64,000 nucleotides of DNA, taken from positions 1 through 64,000 of the forward strand of contig NZ_WFGV02000009.1 of NCBI RefSeq assembly GCF_010095445.2. Direction: 5' to 3'. Made by a program: the position numbers and the translations under genes. The notes beneath the pieces are model-generated. The model was not told the DNA's origin, made no database searches, and saw nothing but the letters and a program-made list of their open reading frames with translations. Of this stretch, positions 1 through 9,960 are shown one piece after another (within the stretch, counting starts at the first letter, position 1; every line of letters begins with the position of its first letter). The DNA is from Pseudomonas sp. TNT3 (GTDB lineage: Bacteria; Pseudomonadota; Gammaproteobacteria; Pseudomonadales; Pseudomonadaceae).

Positions 1-2720
1 ATGGGCGCCAAGCGCCGCACAGAGATGAAGTGCACGGCGAACACGGCGGCCCACGCCAACCAGCCGACATTGGCAGCCGGGTGGAACCGGGCGTACAAGG
101 CGTCGAGCAGCACGAGACCGCCCGCCGGTATCAGCGAGAGACAAAGCAAGCCCAGCGATGACCATTCAAGGCGCAACGCCAACCACGTCCACAACGCGAA
201 GCTCGCTGCCGTGGCGGCCAGAAGCAAGCTCGCTTGCAGGTCCACCGGCGCAAACCGCAGGATTTCCAGCCCCCACGCCAAGGCCCACCAACCCGCGCCC
301 CACACCAGCAACACCTGGGACAAACGCTGCAAGCTGAGCGAATCGAACGCCGAGGCATGGGTGCCAAGTTGCAAGCGCCAGGCGCCGATCAATGCCGCCA
401 GACCCAAGACCAGTGGCGTCCAGAAACCGCCGTGGGCCAGGGGTCGCAGACCCTCGTTGGTCAACGCACCGAACAGCTGCGGACCCGACAGCAAAAACGC
501 CGTGCCGCCGATCACCTGCAACAGCAGACCGAAGATAAAACTCACTCGCTGCGTCAGGTACAGGCTCAGCCAGATGATGAACAGCCCGCTGGCCGCCCAC
601 ACGGCGCTCGCTGTTTGCCAAGGCAGAACGAACAGCACCGCCAGGTTGATCAGCACCAGACCCGCCAGCAACACCACCGACAAACCGCGCAACAGCCGCG
701 GATCACTGCGCACCATTTCGTCCCTTGCCGCCAGCAACGTCCCGGCAATCAGCGCCAGGCCGATCAACGACGCGCTGAGCAAGCCGCTCCAACCGGCACT
801 GAATACGGCGCCTGTCTCGCCACTCGAACCTTGCAGCCGCATCAGGAACAACGCACCGCCCAGCAACTGCACGGCAAATGCACTGAACAGGAAGGTGCGC
901 GATTGCAGGCGCAGCCCGACGAACAAGGTGGCCAGACCGGCGAGCGCCCAACTGATCGTCGTGCCTTGTGTGAAGAAGAACAACGGCGCCAACAGATAGA
1001 GGAACGTCAAACCCAGGCACGCCAACACAGGCAGCCCTTTGCGTTCCCATTCCGAGGTCTGTTCCGGCGTCGCTTTGCGCAATTGGTAGAAGCTGAACAG
1101 CAGCGCCACGCCGAGCATCAATGCCCCGAGCGGTGCCCCATCGAGCAGGCTACTTTCGCCGCCGCGCAGCTCGCTGAGAAATGCCACTGCCGCGCCCAAT
1201 TGCAGCAGCAAGGCAAAGGCACGAGCCAACGGTCGTTGTTGACGCAGGCCGAGCCAGAAGATGCCCGCACTTTCCACGGCCCAAGCGGCCGAGGTCCAGC
1301 GAGCGTCGAGTCCCAACGGAATTGCCAGGCTGGTAAAAATCACGCCGAGTGCCAGGCAGGTTTCCGCTAACAGCAACGCCCGACCACCACTCAGTAAACG
1401 CGCCAGCCCCATGTAGATCATGCCCAGCGCCAGAGCGCTGAACGCCGCCGCGAACTCCAGATGCTGGACCAGCGCGAACTGCAAACCGAAGCCCACCAGT
1501 GGCGGACCAAACAGCATCGTGCCGTCGACGTAATCACCCTTGCGCGCCGACCAGCGCAACAGCGCCTCGCGACTGTCGTCCTCGGGCGCGTCGCTCATCT
1601 CCAGCAGTTTGCGCCGGGCAAACAGCAAGCCGATGGCCAGGTACATCAGGAAGAACAGGACAAGAAACGGCTCGGTGCTCCACAGCAGTTCCGGCGTATA
1701 GGAGCGCAATCCCCAGGCGAAACCGATGCCGAAGGTGCCGACGAAGCCAATCAGGTTCAGCAGTCGCCAGGCCTTGAACCAGGCAATGCCGAGAATGCCG
1801 GCGTTGAGTAACGCGAAGTAGCTGAACAGGGCGACATGGTTACCTGCGCCAGTCGACGTCAGAATCGGCGCGGCGAAACCGCCGAGTGCCGCAACAGCAG
1901 CCAGGCCCAATGCATCCTGAGTGATGGCGAGGATCGCCGAGAACACCGTCACTGCCACCAGCAATCCCAATGCGGCACCAGGGTCGAGCAACGGGTGCAA
2001 GCGCATCGCGGCAAATACCGTCAGATACAACACCGCGATCCCGGTGCCTTGCAACATGAGCGCGTATTGCCTGTTGCGCGTGCGCAGCCACCAACCTAAA
2101 CCCAGCAAGCCCAAGGCAGCGCCAGCTACCCCGGCATAACGCAGTTCGATCGGCACCACCATGCCTTCAGTGGCATAGCGCAGCAGAAACGCCAGCCCGA
2201 GAAACAACAGCACCACGCCAACGCGCAGCACGGTGTTGCCGCCGAACAACCAGGCTCGAGCACCGTTGATGGCGCGCTCGATGAAGTTGGGGCCGCGTGG
2301 GGCGGCAGGCTCCTGGGGTTCGCGGGAGACCGGTTCTGGCTTCCAGGCGTCCACAGGCAGGGGTCGACTGGCTTCAGTGGACGCGGCGGTGACGGGTTCG
2401 AGTTCGGGAGGTAGCTCCCAGATCAGCTCTGGAGACTCAACGGGGATTTCATCGAGAATGAATTCAGGCGCCGGTTCGCTGCGTTCAGGCGCTTTGACGC
2501 CAGACGTCTCCAGCCATGCCAGCCGCTGCTGAACCGAAGTCAACGTGGCCTGCGTTTGCTCGAGCAACAGATGCTGGGCGGCGGTTTGCGAATCCAGACG
2601 GTTGATACGGATGGCTTGACCCATACCCAGACCGAGCAACGCGCCCAGCAGCGCATCGCTGAACGACTCGTCGAGTATCCAGCCGAGCACCAGCCCTATC
2701 AGCATGAAAATCCATTGCAT
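1..2720 (-). CDS. DUF2339 polytopic membrane protein (3' end outside window)
   Basis: An uninterrupted minus-strand frame runs from ATG at 2720 to the window edge, about 906 codons, with no stop. The product opens with a hydrophobic segment (MQWIFMLIGLVLGWILD), then a soluble stretch of roughly 130 residues rich in Glu and Pro. After that come more than 20 hydrophobic helices separated by short loops, with recurrent Trp, Leu and Gly. This architecture fits the DUF2339 family of large inner-membrane proteins, which have no established biochemical role. The C-terminus is missing only because the window ends. The long plus-strand open frames over the same bases are shadows. I am sure it is a gene and fairly sure of the family from its architecture. 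Confidence 0.82.
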   Translation of the reverse strand, partial: MQWIFMLIGLVLGWILDESFSDALLGALLGLGMGQAIRINRLDSQTAAQHLLLEQTQATLTSVQQRLAWLETSGVKAPERSEPAPEFILDEIPVESPELIWELPPELEPVTAASTEASRPLPVDAWKPEPVSREPQEPAAPRGPNFIERAINGARAWLFGGNTVLRVGVVLLFLGLAFLLRYATEGMVVPIELRYAGVAGAALGLLGLGWWLRTRNRQYALMLQGTGIAVLYLTVFAAMRLHPLLDPGAALGLLVAVTVFSAILAITQDALGLAAVAALGGFAAPILTSTGAGNHVALFSYFALLNAGILGIAWFKAWRLLNLIGFVGTFGIGFAWGLRSYTPELLWSTEPFLVLFFLMYLAIGLLFARRKLLEMSDAPEDDSREALLRWSARKGDYVDGTMLFGPPLVGFGLQFALVQHLEFAAAFSALALGMIYMGLARLLSGGRALLLAETCLALGVIFTSLAIPLGLDARWTSAAWAVESAGIFWLGLRQQRPLARAFALLLQLGAAVAFLSELRGGESSLLDGAPLGALMLGVALLFSFYQLRKATPEQTSEWERKGLPVLACLGLTFLYLLAPLFFFTQGTTISWALAGLATLFVGLRLQSRTFLFSAFAVQLLGGALFLMRLQGSSGETGAVFSAGWSGLLSASLIGLALIAGTLLAARDEMVRSDPRLLRGLSVVLLAGLVLINLAVLFVLPWQTASAVWAASGLFIIWLSLYLTQRVSFIFGLLLQVIGGTAFLLSGPQLFGALTNEGLRPLAHGGFWTPLVLGLAALIGAWRLQLGTHASAFDSLSLQRLSQVLLVWGAGWWALAWGLEILRFAPVDLQASLLLAATAASFALWTWLALRLEWSSLGLLCLSLIPAGGLVLLDALYARFHPAANVGWLAWAAVFAVHFISVRRLAP

Positions 2721-2776
2721 GGTCGATATCCCTAAGCGCATTGGCCAATCCGGGAAGATTAGCGCAGCCCGACACT

Positions 2777-2858
2777 AAAAGATCGCAGCCTTCGGCAGCT
2801 CCTACAAAGGCGTGGCAAGACACGATCCTGTAGAAGCTGCCGAAGGCTGCGATCTTTT
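2777..2858. repeat. REPIN-type palindrome (class ending CAGCTCCTAC)
   Basis: Two inverted arms of about 29 bases, each containing GATCGCAGCCTTCGGCAGCT or its complement, flank a short non-conserved centre. The same arm sequence recurs at 11438-11518. It lies between the DUF2339 gene and the glgP stop. Paired REP sequences of this kind are common in fluorescens-group Pseudomonas. It could also act as a transcription terminator. Confidence 0.85.
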
Positions 2859-2891
2859 CCGGCACGCCAGTATATCGAGCCAGGCGAAGAC

Positions 2892-5342
2892 TTACTCCAG
2901 CGCCTTCCAGATTTCCGTGGCGTACTCGCGAATCGTCCGGTCGGAAGAGAACCAGCCCATCCGCGACGTGTTCAGCACTGCCGAACGCCACCATTCTTTG
3001 GAATCGTGCCAATGCGCTTCGACCCGCATCTGCGCGTCCCAGTAGGAATCGAAATCGGCGCAGACCAGGAAGCGGTCGTAGTCGATCAACGAATCAATCA
3101 AACCTGCATAACGGGACGGATCATCCGGCGAGAACACCCCGCCGCGAATCGCCTGCAGCACGTCGTTGAGTCGGTGAGACGCCGCAATGTCCGGTGTCGC
3201 ATTGAACTCGTGGTTCTGTTTGCGCGCTTCCACCTGCTGGGCGCTTAGGCCGAAGATGAACATATGCTCGGCACCAATGCGCTCGCACATTTCCACGTTG
3301 GCGCCATCCAGAGTACCGATCGTCAACGCGCCGTTAAGGCCGAATTTCATGTTGCTGGTGCCCGACGCTTCGAAGCCGGCGGTGGAGATCTGCTCCGACA
3401 GATCCGCGGCCGGAATAATGCTCTCCGCCAGGCTGACGTTGTAGTTGGGCAGGAACACCACTTTGAGCAAGCCGCGCACGGTCGGGTCGTTGTTGACCAC
3501 CCGGGCGATGTCGTTGGTCAATTTGATGATCAGCTTGGCCTGGTGATAACTGGCAGCCGCTTTGCCGGCGAAAATCTTCACACGCGGCACCCAGTCGATT
3601 TCCGGCTCCGCACGAATCGCCTGATAGAGCGCCACGGTGTGCAGCAGGTTGAGCAGCTGGCGTTTGTATTCGTGGATCCGTTTGACCTGCACGTCGAACA
3701 TGGCGGCCGGGTTGACTGCCACTCCGAGTCGCTCATGAATGATGTACGCCAGGGCTTTTTTGCTGTGCAGGCGCTGCTCGGCGAAGGCCTTGAGGAACGC
3801 CGGCTTCTCGGAGAAAGGTTCCAGGTCGAGCAGGCGCTCTTCCGGGTTATCCAGCAAGTCGGGGCCCAATGCGTCGACCAGCATAGACGTGAGTTCCGAG
3901 TTGGCCTGGTAGAGCCAGCGGCGGAAGGTGATGCCGTTGGTCTTGTTGTTGATCCGCTCCGGGTAGAGCTTGTGCAGTTCGGAGAACACGGTTTTGCGCA
4001 TCAGCTGGGTGTGCAGGCCCGACACGCCGTTGACGCTGTGTGAGCCCAGGAATGCGAGGTTGCCCATGCGTACACGGCGGCCGTTGTCTTCCTCGATCAG
4101 CGACACCGCGCGCAAGACGTCGAAGTCGTGAATGCCTTTGGCCCGAAGCGAGTCGATGTGCTGGGCGTTGATCAGGTAAATGATCTGCATGTGCCGTGGC
4201 AGCATGCGTTCCATCAGGCCGACCGGCCAGGTTTCCAGCGCTTCCGGCAGCAGCGTGTGGTTGGTGTACGAGAGCGTATCCACCGTGACTTGCCACGCCG
4301 CATCCCAGGCGACGTCATAGACGTCGACCAGTTGCCGCATCAGCTCGGCCACCGCAATCGAGGGGTGGGTATCGTTGAGCTGGATCGCCGCATGGTCGCC
4401 CAGGGTCAGCACCGAGGTGTGCATGTTGCGGTGGCGCCGCAGAAGATCCTGCAAGGACGCGGCGACGAAGAAATACTCCTGACGCAGGCGCAGCTCCTGA
4501 CCGGCTTCAGTGCTGTCTGCGGGGTAGAGCACGCGGGAAATACTTTCCGCCCGGGCGACTTCGGCGACGGCGCCCAAGTGGTCACCGGCGTTGAAACGTT
4601 CCAGGTGCAAATCTTCCATGGCACGGGCACGCCACAGGCGCAGCGTGTTGACGCTCGCCCCGCGCCAGCCGACTACCGGTGTGTCGTACGCAATGGCGCG
4701 AACGGTTTCCACCGGCGTCCACACCTGCTTGGACTTGCCAGCCTCGTCGGTGACGGTCTCAACGCTGCCACCGAAGCCGATGGGGTACACCACTTCCGGC
4801 CGTTCGAACTCCCATGGGTTACCGAAATCCAGCCAGTGTTCGGTTTGCTCTTGTTGCCAGCCATCGACGATGGCCTGGCGGAACAAGCCGTGCTCGTAAC
4901 GAATACCATAGCCATGTCCGGCAATGCCAAGGGTCGACATGCTTTCCATGAAGCACGCTGCCAGACGGCCCAGGCCACCGTTGCCCAGGGCTGCGTCGGG
5001 CTCCAGCAAACGAATGCGTTCAATGTCGACGCCGAGTTCGGTCATGGCTTCGCGGGCAACGTCGAGCAGGCCGAGGTTGCTCAGGCTGTCGTAGAGCAGA
5101 CGGCCGATAAGAAATTCAAGGGAGAGGTAATAAACGCGCTTCTGACCTTTGCGGTAGATCTGCCGCGTGTGATCCATCCAGTGCTCGACCATGTGATCGC
5201 GCGCGGCCAGGGCAATGGCTTCGAACCAGTCGTGGTCGAAGGCGTGATCGGGGTCTTTGCCCACCGCGTAGGTGAGTTTGGTCAAGACGGCGTCGCGAAA
5301 TGCGGCCACCTCTGCTTCGCGAACAAGTGGTTCTTGAGTCAT
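2892..5342 (-). CDS. glgP: Glycogen/starch/alpha-glucan phosphorylase
   Basis: The 816-residue product is the full length of bacterial glycogen phosphorylases, which release glucose-1-phosphate from alpha-1,4-glucans using pyridoxal phosphate. Family landmarks include NGGLGRLAACFMES near residue 120, the glucan-binding and catalytic core around NDTHPSIAV, and the C-terminal PLP-lysine region EASGTSNMKFGLNGALT, where the Lys of NMKF binds PLP. The ATG at 5342 gives the usual N-terminus. It stands alone on the minus strand, divergent from the YkgJ-like gene, with a REPIN beyond its stop. Cytosolic. The assignment is secure. Confidence 0.96.
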   Translation of the reverse strand: MTQEPLVREAEVAAFRDAVLTKLTYAVGKDPDHAFDHDWFEAIALAARDHMVEHWMDHTRQIYRKGQKRVYYLSLEFLIGRLLYDSLSNLGLLDVAREAMTELGVDIERIRLLEPDAALGNGGLGRLAACFMESMSTLGIAGHGYGIRYEHGLFRQAIVDGWQQEQTEHWLDFGNPWEFERPEVVYPIGFGGSVETVTDEAGKSKQVWTPVETVRAIAYDTPVVGWRGASVNTLRLWRARAMEDLHLERFNAGDHLGAVAEVARAESISRVLYPADSTEAGQELRLRQEYFFVAASLQDLLRRHRNMHTSVLTLGDHAAIQLNDTHPSIAVAELMRQLVDVYDVAWDAAWQVTVDTLSYTNHTLLPEALETWPVGLMERMLPRHMQIIYLINAQHIDSLRAKGIHDFDVLRAVSLIEEDNGRRVRMGNLAFLGSHSVNGVSGLHTQLMRKTVFSELHKLYPERINNKTNGITFRRWLYQANSELTSMLVDALGPDLLDNPEERLLDLEPFSEKPAFLKAFAEQRLHSKKALAYIIHERLGVAVNPAAMFDVQVKRIHEYKRQLLNLLHTVALYQAIRAEPEIDWVPRVKIFAGKAAASYHQAKLIIKLTNDIARVVNNDPTVRGLLKVVFLPNYNVSLAESIIPAADLSEQISTAGFEASGTSNMKFGLNGALTIGTLDGANVEMCERIGAEHMFIFGLSAQQVEARKQNHEFNATPDIAASHRLNDVLQAIRGGVFSPDDPSRYAGLIDSLIDYDRFLVCADFDSYWDAQMRVEAHWHDSKEWWRSAVLNTSRMGWFSSDRTIREYATEIWKALE

Positions 5343-5598
5343 CGATAGGACCTCGAGCGAGCGTGGAGTAGTTGAGCCTAGACGGTCTGACAGGTCGTTG
5401 GAACTCTGGTTCGGCAGTTTTTCCCGTTAGTGCGAGATAGGTCGACATTAAAGAGTCATGTGCTGGAAATAATGCAGGGCCCGTGCCGAAATATGGCGGT
5501 TGAGAAGCGATATGCGAAAAAATCTGGCGAAAGGTTGTTCAAAAATCCACCAGTCCCGGTATGATCGCGCGCCCTGATGCACACGCTGGTAACAACCG

Positions 5599-6042
5599 AT
5601 GATGAAGTCCAATCTGATCGCCGCTGCTGAGATCGATCGCCTCGATACCTGGGCCAAGTACTCTGCGCCGATGTGCGGTTCGTGCATATCCAGCTGCTGC
5701 ACCCTGCCGGTCGAGGTCAAGATCAAGGATCTGATCCGTATCGGCATCGTCGACGAGTTCGAGCGCGGCGAACCGGCGAAGAACATCGCCAAGCGTTTGC
5801 AGAAGGAAGGGATCGTCGAGCGCTACAACCAGAAGTCCGAGATCTTCACCCTCCAGCGCATGAGCAATAACGATTGCCTGTACCTGGATCGTAAGAGTCG
5901 TCTGTGCACTATTTATGAAAAGCGCCCGGATACTTGCCGCAATCACCCAAAAATCGGCCCGCGGCCGGGCTATTGCGCTTACAAGCCCAAAGAAGTGGCG
6001 CGTGAAACCAGCAACTCGCGCCGTACCCTCGAGAAGTTTTAA
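5599..6042 (+). CDS. YkgJ-family cysteine-cluster protein
   Basis: This 147-residue soluble protein has the YkgJ (UPF0153) pattern of paired cysteines. An N-terminal CGSCISSCC cluster is followed by a central CLYLDRKSRLCTIYEKRPDTC segment and a late Cys near the end. These proteins are predicted zinc- or iron-binding oxidoreductase-like proteins, and no reaction has been established. It is transcribed divergently from glgP across a 256-bp gap. A REPIN and then the typA terminator follow its stop. The start ATG has in-frame support and a second Met next to it. Confidence 0.88.
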   Translation: MMKSNLIAAAEIDRLDTWAKYSAPMCGSCISSCCTLPVEVKIKDLIRIGIVDEFERGEPAKNIAKRLQKEGIVERYNQKSEIFTLQRMSNNDCLYLDRKSRLCTIYEKRPDTCRNHPKIGPRPGYCAYKPKEVARETSNSRRTLEKF

Positions 6043-6046
6043 ACCC

Positions 6047-6139
6047 TAAAAAATCGCAGCCTCGTTTCACTCGACAGCTCCTACAGGGTTATGCGCATGC
6101 CCGTAGGAGCTGTCGAGTGAAACGAGGCTGCGATCTTTT
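6047..6139. repeat. REPIN-type palindrome (class with CTCGTTTCACTCGACAG)
   Basis: Two long, nearly perfect inverted arms, each with an ATCGCAGCCTCGTTTCACTC core and GACAGCTCCTAC, are separated by a short centre (AGGGTTATGCGCATGCC). The outer bases match the palindromes at 2777 and 11438 (ATCGCAGCC...GCTCCTAC), but the inner stem differs. It is therefore a variant of the same repeat family with compensating changes in both arms. Confidence 0.83.
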
Positions 6140-6160
6140 GATTTTGCTCCAGACAAACAA

Positions 6161-6197
6161 AAACGCCCCCGACCTTGCGGTCGGGGGCGTTTTTTTG
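6161..6197 (-). terminator. Intrinsic terminator of typA
   Basis: The stem CGCCCCCGACC / GGTCGGGGGCG has a short loop. A-runs on one side and T-runs on the other mean it can work on both strands. It sits 18 bases past the typA stop and also faces the end of the YkgJ-like gene. Confidence 0.85.
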
Positions 6198-6214
6198 TCA
6201 GCTAACTAAATGAC

Positions 6215-8035
6215 TTAGTTACCGGACTTCTTGGCAGCGCGGGTACGCTCGCTTTCGCCCAGGATCTTCTTACGAAGACGGATGGACTTAGGAGTCACTT
6301 CGCACAATTCGTCTTCTTGAACGAATTCCAGAGCTTGTTCCAGGGTGAAACGGATAGGCGGAACCAGAGCGATGGTTTCGTCTTTACCCGAGGCACGCAT
6401 GTTGTCGAGCTTCTTGCCTTTGGTTGGGTTAACGCCCAGGTCGTTGTCGCGGCTGTTGATGCCGACGATTTGACCTTCGTACACGTCTTCACCGTGACCC
6501 AGGAACAATTTGCCGCGAGCTTGCAGGGTTTCCAGCGAGTAAGTCAGAGCCTTACCGGTAGCAACCGAAACCAGCACGCCGTTCTGACGGCCGGACATGT
6601 CGCCGGACTTCATCACGTCGTAACGGTCGAAGATCGAGGTCAGGATGCCTGCACCGGAGGTCAGGGTCAGGAACTCGTTACGGAAACCGATCAAGCCACG
6701 AGCCGGGATGTTGTACTCAAGGCGCACACGGCCCTTGCCATCCGGAACCATGTTGGTCAGGTCGCCTTTACGGATACCGATCTGCTCCATGATCGAACCT
6801 TGCGATTCTTCTGGCAGGTCGATGGTCACGTTTTCGTACGGTTCGTGCTTGACGCCATCAACCATGCGGATGATCACTTCCGGACGACCAACACCCATTT
6901 CGAAGCCTTCGCGACGCATGGTTTCGATCAGTACCGAGAGGTGCAGCTCACCACGGCCGGAGACTTTGAACTTGTCGGCGGTGTCGCCTTCTTCAACGCG
7001 CAGGGCAACGTTGTAGAGCAGTTCTTTGTCCAGACGCTCTTTGATGTTACGGCTGGTGACGAACTTGCCTTCACGGCCGCAGAACGGCGAGTCGTTAACC
7101 TGGAAGGTCATCGAAACGGTTGGTTCGTCAACGGTCAGCGGCTTCATCGCTTCGACGTTCAGTGGGTCGCACAGAGTGTCGGAGATGAACAGCTGGTCGA
7201 AGCCGCTGATGCAGACGATATCGCCGGCAGCTGCTTCTTCAACGTCGATACGGTGCAGACCGTGGTGACCCATCAGCTTCAGGATACGACCGTTACGGCG
7301 CTTGCCGTCAGCATCGATCGCAACAACCTGGGTGTTCGGCTTGACGCGACCACGAGCGATACGGCCAACGCCGATGATGCCCAGGAAGCTGTTGTAGTCC
7401 AGTGCCGAGATTTGCATCTGGAACGGACCGTCACGGTCAACTTTCGGTGCTGGTACGTTGTCGACGATCGACTGGTACAGCGGGGTCATGTCTTCAGCCA
7501 TGTCGGTGTGTTCCAGACCGGCAATGCCGTTCAGGGCCGAGGCGTAGACGACTTTGAAGTCCAGCTGTTCTTCGGTAGCACCGAGGTTGTCGAACAGGTC
7601 GAAGATCTGGTCCAGAACCCAGTCCGGACGTGCGCCTGGACGGTCAACCTTGTTGATGACCACGATTGGACGCAGGCCGGCTTCGAAAGCCTTCTTGGTC
7701 ACGAAACGGGTTTGCGGCATAGGGCCGTCTTGAGCGTCAACCAGCAGCAGAACGGAGTCAACCATCGACATTACGCGTTCAACTTCGCCGCCGAAGTCGG
7801 CGTGGCCCGGGGTGTCCACGATGTTGATGTGGTAGCCGTTCCAGTTGATGGCGGTGTTTTTCGCCAGAATGGTAATACCGCGCTCTTTCTCCTGGTCGTT
7901 GGAGTCCATCACGCGCTCGTCGTTGAGCTCGTTGCGCTCCAGGGTGCCGGATTGACGCAAGAGTTTGTCTACCAGGGTGGTCTTACCATGGTCAACGTGA
8001 GCAATGATGGCGATGTTGCGTAGATTTTCGATCAC
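6215..8035 (-). CDS. typA: Ribosome-associated GTPase TypA/BipA
   Basis: The 606-residue translational GTPase starts at GTG (8035). The G1 loop is [10 protein letters not shown] at residues 13-22, G3 is [12 protein letters not shown] and G4 is [16 protein letters not shown]-like domains III and V follow, then the BipA-specific C-terminal domain ([31 protein letters not shown]). TypA binds the 70S ribosome and assists 50S assembly and stress adaptation. The C-terminus is lysine- and arginine-rich. Single gene with its own terminator; thiI follows upstream on the same strand. Secure. Confidence 0.97.
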   Translation of the reverse strand: MIENLRNIAIIAHVDHGKTTLVDKLLRQSGTLERNELNDERVMDSNDQEKERGITILAKNTAINWNGYHINIVDTPGHADFGGEVERVMSMVDSVLLLVDAQDGPMPQTRFVTKKAFEAGLRPIVVINKVDRPGARPDWVLDQIFDLFDNLGATEEQLDFKVVYASALNGIAGLEHTDMAEDMTPLYQSIVDNVPAPKVDRDGPFQMQISALDYNSFLGIIGVGRIARGRVKPNTQVVAIDADGKRRNGRILKLMGHHGLHRIDVEEAAAGDIVCISGFDQLFISDTLCDPLNVEAMKPLTVDEPTVSMTFQVNDSPFCGREGKFVTSRNIKERLDKELLYNVALRVEEGDTADKFKVSGRGELHLSVLIETMRREGFEMGVGRPEVIIRMVDGVKHEPYENVTIDLPEESQGSIMEQIGIRKGDLTNMVPDGKGRVRLEYNIPARGLIGFRNEFLTLTSGAGILTSIFDRYDVMKSGDMSGRQNGVLVSVATGKALTYSLETLQARGKLFLGHGEDVYEGQIVGINSRDNDLGVNPTKGKKLDNMRASGKDETIALVPPIRFTLEQALEFVQEDELCEVTPKSIRLRKKILGESERTRAAKKSGN

Positions 8036-8174
8036 TTGTGTATCTCGATCAGAGGATTCGGTGTGCTGACAAGTCTTGGCAGCGATTTACAGTAGAGTCA
8101 GGCCTTGCCGTTACAGCTTGACGGCAGAGTCGGGGGGCCGGTGACGCAGGCCACAGGCATACAGCCCCGGGCTC

Positions 8175-9629
8175 TTAGCTCGGTCGATAAACGCGCACAT
8201 TGGCATGCCCCTCACTGAGCAAATGGTGGGCATGCAGGCGACTCATCACGCCTTTGTCGCAATACAGCAGGTACTGGCGAGTAGGGTCCAGTTCCTTGAA
8301 ACGAGCGTTCAATGCATAAAACGGCATCGTCTGTACCTCAATGCCAGCAATTGCCATCGGGTCGTCTTCAGCGGCATCCGGGTGACGGATATCGATGATG
8401 ATCTGGCCCGCCAGTGCTTCGCTGACTTCTTCGATCTGCAAATCCTGGCCCAATTCGTCGATTACGCGATCGATTGGTACCAGCTTGGCGTTCTCGAGCG
8501 CACGCTCAAGAACCGCCATGTCGAATTCTTTCTCTTCATGCTCCACGCGCGGACGCTTGGCGTGGGTCTTGGGGTTCACCGAGATGACCCCGCAGTATTC
8601 CGGCATGTGCTTGGCGAAATCGGCGGTACCGATTTCGTTGGCCAGATCAATGATGTCCTGCTTGTGACTGGCGATCAGCGGACGCAAGACCAGCTTGTCG
8701 GTCACACAGTCGATCACGGACAGGTTCGGCAGTGTCTGGCTCGACACCTGGGAAATCGCTTCGCCGGTAACCAGCGCCTCGATCTCCAGCCGATCAGCGA
8801 TTCGGGATGCAGCGCGCAACATCATACGCTTCAAAACCACACCCATATGACTGTTATCGACTTTCCCGAGAATTTCTCCCAGTACTTCCTCGAACGGCAC
8901 ACTGACAAATAACACGCGTTGGGAGCTTCCGTACTTCTTCCAGATGAAGTGCGCGACTTCCATCACGCCCAGCTCATGGGCCCTTCCGCCCAGGTTGAAG
9001 AAGCAGAAATGGCTCATCAGCCCGCGGCGCATGATCTGGTACGCGGCCACGGTGGAGTCGAAGCCGCCGGACATCAGTACAAGCGTCTGCTCCAGGGCAC
9101 CCAGCGGATAACCGCCGATGCTGTTGTGCTGGTTGTGGATCACGAACAACCGTTTGTCGCGAATTTCGATGCGAACTTCGATTTCCGGCTCTTTCAGCGA
9201 GATTCCGGCAGCGCCGCACTGACGACGCAGTTGGCTGCCGACGTATTTCTCGACGTCCATCGAGCTGAATTCATGCTTGCCGGCACGCTTGCAGCGCACC
9301 GAAAAAATCTTCCCTGCCAGCGCGTCACCGAAGTGCTGTTTGCACTTGGCAACGATGTCGTCGAAGTCGCCCAAAGGGTACTCGTCGACCTGCAGGAAAT
9401 GCGCGATACCCGGCATGCAGCTCAGGCGCTCGGTCATCTCCTTCAGTACTTTGGGCTCGGCTACGCGGGTTTCAAGCTCGAGATTGTCCCACACACCGTT
9501 CACCACCACGGCCGGGTCCAAGTCGCGGAGCACGGTGCGGATGTTTTTGGCCAACTGGCGGATGAAACGCATCCGTACCGGGCGGCTCTTGATGGTGATC
9601 TCGGGGAAGACTTTTACGATTAGTTTCAT
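8175..9629 (-). CDS. thiI: tRNA 4-thiouridine synthase / thiamine thiazole sulfurtransferase ThiI
   Basis: From the ATG at 9629 ([10 protein letters not shown]) the product is 484 residues, the length of ThiI with a rhodanese tail. The longer upstream reading adds 21 unlikely residues. Visible parts are the N-terminal ferredoxin-like and THUMP regions, the PP-loop ATP site [14 protein letters not shown], the Cys of [12 protein letters not shown], and a C-terminal rhodanese domain with the active Cys in [14 protein letters not shown]. It makes s4U8 in tRNA and passes sulfur to the thiazole of thiamine. It is divergent from glnA. Secure. Confidence 0.96.
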   Translation of the reverse strand: MKLIVKVFPEITIKSRPVRMRFIRQLAKNIRTVLRDLDPAVVVNGVWDNLELETRVAEPKVLKEMTERLSCMPGIAHFLQVDEYPLGDFDDIVAKCKQHFGDALAGKIFSVRCKRAGKHEFSSMDVEKYVGSQLRRQCGAAGISLKEPEIEVRIEIRDKRLFVIHNQHNSIGGYPLGALEQTLVLMSGGFDSTVAAYQIMRRGLMSHFCFFNLGGRAHELGVMEVAHFIWKKYGSSQRVLFVSVPFEEVLGEILGKVDNSHMGVVLKRMMLRAASRIADRLEIEALVTGEAISQVSSQTLPNLSVIDCVTDKLVLRPLIASHKQDIIDLANEIGTADFAKHMPEYCGVISVNPKTHAKRPRVEHEEKEFDMAVLERALENAKLVPIDRVIDELGQDLQIEEVSEALAGQIIIDIRHPDAAEDDPMAIAGIEVQTMPFYALNARFKELDPTRQYLLYCDKGVMSRLHAHHLLSEGHANVRVYRPS

Positions 9630-9742
9630 GAAAACAGCGCGCGCTGGGCCAGCCGAAAAAGGGGGGCGCGGATTATAGCGGAAATTGCTCAAGGTTTAAC
9701 CAGTTAATGTGCAGAAGGTTTTGCGCGCACCAAAACAGGTCA

Positions 9743-9788
9743 TTTACTGAAAACAGCGCCACATTACAGGGCGATATTTTTCAGTAAA
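9743..9788. promoter_or_regulatory. 11-bp inverted repeat between thiI and glnA
   Basis: TTTACTGAAAA at 9743-9753 is the exact reverse complement of TTTTCAGTAAA at 9778-9788, with 24 bases between. Because the flanking genes diverge, this is not a shared terminator. It lies about 60 bases upstream of the sigma-54 element of glnA, where activator sites usually are. It is A/T-rich and does not match the NtrC consensus. An imperfect NtrC-like half-site (GCACCAAAACAGGTCA) lies just before it at about 9727. Confidence 0.4.
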
Positions 9789-9845
9789 CGTCTTATCAAG
9801 CCTTTATAAGCGTGAATTTGGGGCAAAAAACCCACGGTGGGGCAC

Positions 9846-9861
9846 TGGCATGCAATTTGCT
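9846..9861 (+). promoter_or_regulatory. Sigma-54 promoter of glnA
   Basis: TGGCATGCAATTTGCT has the -24 GG and -12 GC at the required spacing and matches the RpoN consensus at nearly every position. It lies 100 bases before the glnA start, which fits NtrC-activated glnA transcription during nitrogen limitation. Confidence 0.88.
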
Positions 9862-9960
9862 CCCTTGTGAGGCAGGTTGCCTTGGCAGAGTATTCGCGCC
9901 GGCATCACCCACATTCTAAGGGCATCCACTACTTAAGCCCGAAGCCACCCGGAGGACACT

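Noticed and set aside
1..1370. Two overlapping long plus-strand open frames at the left edge
   Set aside because: They are rich in Gln, Arg and Pro, as expected for the reverse strand of a Leu/Ala-rich membrane protein. The minus frame has coherent transmembrane segments to the edge.
6317..8023. A 568-codon plus-strand frame opposite typA
   Set aside because: typA on the minus strand has all GTPase motifs; the plus frame has no domain.
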